Program-made: the position numbers and the translations under genes | Shown here: in pieces, positions 57,310 to 64,000 of the stretch | Layout: every line of letters starts with the position of its first letter | Position numbering within the stretch: the first letter of the stretch is position 1 | Origin: Siniperca chuatsi | Taxonomy: Eukaryota > Chordata > Actinopteri > Centrarchiformes > Sinipercidae | Direction: 5' to 3' | Assembly (NCBI RefSeq): GCF_020085105.1 | Contig: NC_058042.1 | Location: 20,161,001-20,225,000 of the forward strand | DNA length: 64,000 nt | Notes under the pieces: model-generated | What the model was told of the DNA's origin: nothing | Seen by the model: only the letters and a program-made list of their open reading frames with translations | The model's database searches: none

Positions 57310-57718
57310 ACCAATATAAATCTATGAAAAGGCCCATAAAAAGTGAGCTTGTAACTACAAAAACCTATAAAGACTAGGAGAAGCATTATGTGGAAGTCTT
57401 CTGAAATGCTTTCAAAAACAAAGTCCTTGTCCTCTGTTGATCAAGTTACTGCTTTCTGCTGAGAAGCAGTGATGCAGACTATAAACTTTACTGCTGTCCC
57501 GCTGTTCACCAGCTGCTACTTTTAGGCCACAGGCCCTCCAACGTTTTTCAGGCAAGTCGGCTGACAGGTCCCTGATTCAAATCTCTCTGTGGCTGGAAGG
57601 AGAGATTCACTCCATCCTTCTCTGCTGCTTTTAAGCAGGAGGCATCCTCCTGTTTTTGAAGTGTTGAACTTTGTTGTTTTAAGTTGTTTTTTTTTAAATC
57701 GAGCCTGTCAAGGCTGGA

Positions 57719-60700
57719 TCATCGACATGCCTGCTGCACTTGATTAATTAGCTCTCCAAAGCGATCAAAGAGCCCCTCTACCCAAGCTCCATTCTGCAGA
57801 CACTTCTGTACCGTCTCCTCCTGCCCCAGGTCCCCCGCCTGCACCCGCAGAGACGCAATCTGAAGGGCGGAACCACAAACAGAAAAAAATCAGAAAAGAG
57901 CTTAATACAGCAAGTTTCACCAGAATAATCTAAAGTTAAACTTGCAAAATATTTCTTGTCAGCGAGTAAAATCTACACCCACTTAGCACCTAGACAGAAA
58001 ACAGCTTGTTAAAGTCAACACAAGCTAGCACGGTGAGCACACACATGTATCACAATGTCTCACCTCGTCCTTACACATGAGGTACGTGTGATACTTGTAA
58101 TGCTGCAAAGAGTGGTACAGAGAGAACCATTGAGTTTTCTGCTGGTCCACTGTATACTCCTAGAAAGGGAAAAAGCAAAGTCTTAAAATGCTTTTTCAAG
58201 GACATTTGAAAATTCTATTTTTTTTCCTTCCAAATATTAGTCTAATAAGAGACAGCATGACAGGAAAGGGAACAGTCAGTGCCCAAAAGAATAAAAAATG
58301 AGAAACACAAAATGGTGACACTGTGCCCTCTGCTGGACATATATTGAGAGCACAGTGAATCTGACCCAAAAATCATTGTCTCACCTGTGGCACTTTGTTA
58401 GGCATCTTGTGGGGCTTCATGGTTTTCTTGTTGTAGGCCTTCCCACTGAGACGCACCTTAAAGCCCGGGGTTTCCCCATCCTTCTTCAGTTCAGTCACCA
58501 CAGAGATCTCTGGGAAGCTGTCTAGAGCCGTCTGAAGACAGAGAACAGGAGAGTCACTGAGGTTCATATACCGCAATCAAGGTCCTGTACCTTTGCTTTT
58601 CTCTTTGTCAACAAAATAGATCCAGAGTTCATGTTTGTAAGCTTTTTACTTTTAAGCCCTTTGGAGTGAAAATAATGCCCATGAAAGAAAAAGACTTTGC
58701 AGTGCATTAACTCAGTATTGAAATACCGCTAATCTCAGTTTACCTAACAACAGAAGTGGCTTTCGCCGCTTATGATTTTGCCTTTTGTAATCGAAGAGAT
58801 ACATCCTAAAACTAAGCCATTTGATCATGAAAACTCTACTTGAAAGGTCATGGTTCATGAAAACTGAACTTGAAAACTCTATCATCACATTTAAAAATAT
58901 TTCTTCCACTGCTTTACCAGAGAACTCAACCCAATAATATGCAGTTTCTAAGACATGCCCACCTTTAGGACCTGCCCTATGTGCAGTTTGTGAAGCAGGC
59001 GTTTCCTGTTGTCAGTGATCATCCCATCGACTCTTTTCATATGTGGCAGCAGCAACTCGTCTAAAACAAGGCAAGACACATTTTTTTCCATTCAGTTTTT
59101 GGCCTACTACGAAGCCAATAGCTCAATAGAAAAACAACAGCTCAATGCCCAGAAAGTCAATTCATTCACCATTTGCCCTTTCAAGTGCCGTCATCACATC
59201 CTCGTCTAAGGCTATGCTGATGAGCAGTTCCACAAAGCTCTTGAATGTCTCCTTCATGGTTCGCGTGTTGAGGAACCGTGAAGCAAACGGCACTGGAGGG
59301 TTTAACTCTAAGAGTGTGAGAGATCAAAGATCAGGATCAGGCATCAAGAGGCAAGAGATTTAGATTACAACAATATCAACTTATATCCAAACTAGATTTA
59401 ATGAGAAAAGTAAAATGGCTTCTTCACCATCATCTTCACCGCCCTCTTCGGCAGATGATCCTGAGGCAGTAGGTGAAAACTCCTCCTTCCATTTCCTCCT
59501 CTTCTTAGGTGGGGGCTCTGCTCTGGGCTTGAGTTGTTTGAGTCGAGGCTTTTGGCTCTGGGAGACTGAGGAAGGGGTGGCTGTCAAGCCCAGCAAAGTT
59601 TTCACCTGAACACCCCTGAGTGGCAGAACAAAGACAGTTACACCACTGTCATGTTTCAAAAAATAATTGAATTTCATCAGTCAATACTCTTAGTACCTCG
59701 TACCTTAGCGAGTTCATAGGTTTGCAGCGTGGCTTTCGACTACAAACTCGTACATACTCCCTTTTGTTAACTGTGTCCAAGAACTTCACATATACCCTCT
59801 GGTACATGGTCTTGGCGTCACCAAAGTATCCAAGATACTACACGCACAAAGAAAAACAACATGTTACCTGTCGCAGAATAAAGAAAAGGAATTTGAATGA
59901 TCAAATACTCCTACGTGCATACATGGGTCTGATTTTACGTACACTGTTTGTGGCTGAGAAGACTCTCTTTCCATCTCTCAATTCAGGCACAAATTTCTGC
60001 AGAAGAGCCTTCTGGACTTTCCAGATAGCTGGAGGCTCACAGCCTGCCCTCATTGTCACCTGGCAGAATAGGATTCAATATGTAGCAACGGTTGCAGTAT
60101 AAGGAAATTAAACAATGAATGTTCAGCTATGAGTGTACACAAGACATGACTATCCTTCCACAATTCTGGGTTGAGCATCTTAGGTGTTACGGGAAAAGTG
60201 GGGGGTGGCGCCTTCAGTGACAAGTTTCATTAAAATAAGGTCAACTACACTGGCAGAAGGTAATATAGTTTAGTTCTGACATGCTGCATTCAACGTTTAT
60301 TACAAGCATCCTCATCTATAAAACCTTTTCCACTTTGACCACTTAAGCAAAATTCTGCTGAACACCAAAATCCATGTTCACAAACATTCATTTTCCATCC
60401 ACGCTTTTCCAGGCTGTACCTTCAAGATTTCGATATCCTCATTCCTGACGACAAACTCATCTCTCTCCCGGTACATTCCCTCCCCTCCGCTGTCCGACAG
60501 CTCCTCATCGGTCAGTCCCTCAATGGCCACACTCATCAACTGCACAGCCAACTGGCCCGGTGGGGTCTCTTTGGACTCCTCTTTGGCCACAAATGCAGTC
60601 CCTCCTGAGAAGGCGTTTGCTGTCTGTGTAGGAGTGACTACCTGTGACAAACAGGTCTCAGTAACGGTGTGTGGCATGGTGGGAACTTGGTCTGGCTTTA

Positions 60701-63700
60701 TCATCGAACCAGGGTTTTGGTTATCTGGAGAAGGGTTGCAAATATATGAATGTGTTGAAGAAATACATTTTCAGAAAGAAAGTACACTCCTCATATGTAC
60801 AATAAATCAAGAGATTTCAAACAGCAATCATCAAAGAGAAAAATAAAAACTCAAGTTCACAGACAATGCATATTACCAAAACAACTAACACGTAAGAGTA
60901 CTACTGATGTCTTAAGTATGATGAAGTTTAAAATAAACAGCACAGCAAAGAGAATACTATTGACATTTTTGCATGACATCACACTGGGAATCATAACAGC
61001 AAAGATGGGAGAGACAACATGTAACAAAAGGTTAGTGAACCACCTTTTATGTTTTGCACTTCAATGCCGTAAATACACAATGTCTATGGAGCTTAGTGTG
61101 ACATTTGTGATTGGGGTCTGGACAAACAGTTCTCTATTATCTTGATTCATGTCCATCCACAGTGCACTGACAGCATGACTGGGTATTGAATCTGAATACT
61201 GCTTTGGTACTGACCGAAATGTGCCTCCCTCCTTTAATTGAACACCGAATAAACTGTCAAGTACTGAAAACTGGTGTTGGATGCCTGGTTAGCTTCCTGG
61301 TCCTATTTACTTATTTTTTGATCAGATAGTTTGTGATTTAAATCAACATTTTGCCAATTTTAGGCAACGTTCTTGTACAGCTGCTTGTGTTAAGACAACA
61401 TTTAACATTTGAGAACACCAGCTCTCTTTGTTAGCTCTCTATCTTGTGGGGATTTGTTATTATTTTCAAAATTTTACAAAATACATTATATTTGAAAACA
61501 CAATCAACAGATTAAGAATACTATAAAAGATTGTAGGCTGATGCTCTGATAACCATATTGGCAGCTCTTGACAAGCTTAAACAGGGTATCATTACCTGCT
61601 CTGATTTTCCGATCTGAAGACTCATCCAGAGCTGAAAGCGCTGAGCTGATGCTGTTTCTCAGGGCTTGGTTCTTCCCAGTGTTTTCCTCTTCATCTGAGC
61701 TGAACGATGGCAGAGTCTCCAAGTTCTTTTGCAGATCTTCATCCAGACGTTTCTGCTGAGTGTTCGCTCCTTGACTCTCCTGTGGAATCAAGGGCCCGGG
61801 CAGAGTCTGCAGTTTCGGAGGCAAAGAAGGCAAAGTACATGGCGGTGGTTTGGACGAGATGCAGGGCTTTCTCTGGCGACTAATAGTTCGTGTAGGACTT
61901 GCAGAGTATTGCTGTTTAGGGCCAGATTTGATGAAGTCGAGGAAAGAGCCAATGAAGCCAGTTTTGACCTCTGGCTGTTTCTCTTCCACTTCACGGATCT
62001 TCTGCCTCATTCTCTCCTGCTGCGGACAGCCATCATATACACTGTGTGAGGAAGATGGCGAGCTAACCTCACTACCCCTGGTGTTTTGCCGCTTTGCTTG
62101 TCCACTGCGCTTGGCTGGTCTGGCCTGTCCACTATCCTCCTCAGGACCACCCGGTTTGGTCAAGGACTTAGAGCGAGCTTTCTTTTTAGGAAAGTCTTCG
62201 CCGCCTGGGCATTCCATTAGGCCATCCTCTGTTTTAATACACTTTGCATTCCCTTTAACTCTGTTCTGGAGACCTGAGGGGTCATACACCTGCCCGGCTA
62301 AGTGATAACCATTCTCAGAGCTCCCTCCATCGCCATTTGTGTCAAGCTCAGAACCACTGTTGTGGTGAATAGACTGACCCTGACAGTCTGTGGCCATCTG
62401 AGCTCCATTTAGTGTCATGGTCATGGTGTGGGAGTTAGTGTTGGTGATGATTGAATGTTGTGCTGAGGAGAAACTAGGTGACATGTGCCTTATATCCACA
62501 GTATGGAAGTGACCTTTAGAATCAACTGGGCTTGCCATCACTGCCATTTCAGCCTCAGCAGAGGATGTAGCTTTGACAAAGTCTTGTGGTGTGACGCCAC
62601 AGGCCGCTACCGTGGCAGCCAGGATGTCGTCAACATTTGACAAAATATTTCTGTCATCTGCAAGTAGCATGGAGTCAGGGAAGCAAATAGAGTTGAGAGC
62701 AAAGTGGTTCTTGGCATCATTTGGTTGCTGATTTGCCGACTGGCTGTAGTGGTGTTTAGAGGAATCAGGGCACCCTGAACTCTGTTCAGACACTACTGTG
62801 CCCTGCTGACTCTGGGTTTCAGTGACACTGGGACCCAGCAATTCTCGATCCATCTGAAGATACTGGACATGAACAGGGCCCAAATCTTGGGCTGGTTGGA
62901 TACCTTGCACTGATACCACCTTTGAAGTGTTTTGACCATGGTGGACAATGGGCTGCTGGAGCAGAATCATCTGGTTATGGTCGAGGAGAACCTGAGTGCT
63001 GGGGACCGTGATAAATTGGGTGTGGGCTGCTGAGGTCTGGCTCTGAGACTGACTATGATTCTGGTGGTTTTGTTGATGTGGCTCAGGAGATTTTAGGTGG
63101 AGAGGGTGCTGCTTGAGCTGCTCTGAGCTAAGGGGTACATGTGAAGATATAATACTGGAGTTTGTAGTTTTTGTGTTGGCAGTCCCCTGACCATTGGTAC
63201 TGCTTAGATGGATGTGCTGTTGGCTCAGAGAACCCATCCTTTCACCCTTTACCTGTGCTGTGTTTGCATGACCTAGTCCCATGAGCTGGTCATCAGAACG
63301 TGAATTGCTTCGGATAACGCTTTGTGTTTTGTGATGATCGTCCATTTTTGAAAAAACATAGATGACATTGTTGTGAGCAGACATATTGCTAGCTGCAGCA
63401 GAGGCCTCCATAGATGCCTGCTGGAGAGCATCTAGGCCCCGGATAGGAAGCTCTTCAAGTTTCTGTTTGCCATATGTTGGCTTTAAGTCCTGTATTGAGG
63501 ATCTGACGTTATTCTGTAAGGCTTGAGCAGTTGAAGAGTAGGTAGGCAATGGTGCAGACAAAATATATTTATGGGACTGTGTCTGCTGCTGGGACAGAGC
63601 GTCATGTGTCTTACCCCCCACTGAGGCCTGCATGAGGGTGTAGTCCTGTGTAGAATTTGATGTGGGCAAATTCCGCACACATGTGGGTGGGTAAGAGTTA

Positions 63701-64000
63701 AGGGATTGGTTAAGGGATTGTCCTGTGGTGTAGTTTTGAGACTGAGTCACCGAAGCTTGCCCCTGTGACTGAGATGTAAAAGTCACATTTGGGGCACCCT
63801 GAGAGTGGGATGCGGGGTAGCTCTCAGAGAGATTCCCCTGACACAAACCCTGGACCTGGGCTCCATACTGGATCTCCTGCTCCTGGCTCAGCCCGGGACT
63901 GGAGGAGTAAACAAGTGTCTGACTAACAGATGCCACATTGTCAGACTGGCTGGAGAGGGAAGGCAGAGTCTTGTAAAGGGGGGAGAGTTTATCTGAGATG
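57719..64000 (-). CDS. qser1: qser1: glutamine- and serine-rich protein 1, C-terminal part (partial at right edge)
   Basis: Nuclear chromatin protein; human QSER1 acts with TET1 to keep DNA-methylation valleys at developmental genes unmethylated; paralogue of PRR12. Exons on the minus strand: 64000-61596 (open at the edge), 60724-60420, 60059-59943, 59837-59704, 59615-59428, 59307-59170, 59060-58963, 58531-58385, 58159-58064, 57859-57719 (stop 57721-57719). All have GT-AG ends and matching phases. The first exon encodes more than 800 residues rich in Gln and Ser (for example [17 protein letters not shown]), then a basic patch ([13 protein letters not shown]). The last nine exons encode the conserved C-terminal region (DUF4211 type) with [68 protein letters not shown] and [20 protein letters not shown]. 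The frame stays open upstream of the GTG at 63936, so the true start is off the window. Confidence 0.93.

Noticed and set aside
63934..63936. GTG at 63936 as the start of the qser1 open frame
   Set aside because: The frame stays open to the window edge with similar Ser/Leu/Pro-rich coding sequence, and QSER1 is much longer, so the start lies outside.

Overview
The window is vertebrate nuclear DNA, almost certainly from a ray-finned (teleost) fish. It carries four multi-exon genes that I recognise from their proteins: hipk3, cstf3, depdc7 and qser1. Their introns have GT-AG ends and are often short (80-1200 bp). The intergenic and intronic DNA is full of fish repeats: an RTE-type LINE, an L2-type LINE 3' end, several hAT elements with 8-bp target duplications, and palindromic MITEs typical of spiny-rayed fishes. 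The gene block matches the human 11p13 block HIPK3-CSTF3-(TCP11L1)-DEPDC7-QSER1 in order and orientation, but TCP11L1 is not between cstf3 and depdc7.

Layout. 1-11914 (minus-strand gene): the large intron 2 of hipk3, with no exon seen but with a complete 0.92-kb non-autonomous hAT element, an L1-like LINE tail and a CA/GA microsatellite. 11915-13217: hipk3 exon 2, which carries the start codon and the kinase domain up to the activation loop; later exons lie off the left edge. 13218-25528: hipk3 intron 1, holding a 1.1-kb inverted-repeat element, a hAT copy nested in an older repeat, an L2 3' end and several MITEs. About 25530-25640: probable non-coding first exon of hipk3. 26575-29430: a dead RTE LINE between the divergent hipk3 and cstf3 promoters. 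30940-41819: the complete 20-exon cstf3 coding region (716 aa). 44364-48922: depdc7 on the minus strand, eight coding exons found, N-terminal exon uncertain. 57719-64000: the 3' part of qser1 on the minus strand, cut by the right edge inside its giant Q/S-rich exon.

The genes are not an operon; they are neighbours kept by synteny. cstf3 encodes the CstF-77 scaffold of the mRNA cleavage/polyadenylation machinery. hipk3 encodes a nuclear kinase, depdc7 a DEP-domain protein, and qser1 a chromatin protein linked to protection of DNA-methylation valleys.

The most interesting signals are regulatory rather than new genes. (1) cstf3 intron 3 is an outlier in size, has a weak donor, an immediate read-through ORF and several poly(A) signals. 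This is the architecture of the intronic-polyadenylation feedback switch known in mammals. (2) hipk3 exon 2 is one large exon flanked by introns of more than 11.9 kb and 12.3 kb, the layout that makes circHIPK3 in mammals. (3) Several well-preserved hAT elements have readable target-site duplications, including one inserted in an older repeat and still carrying a BED zinc-finger remnant. No clearly new biological system was found.
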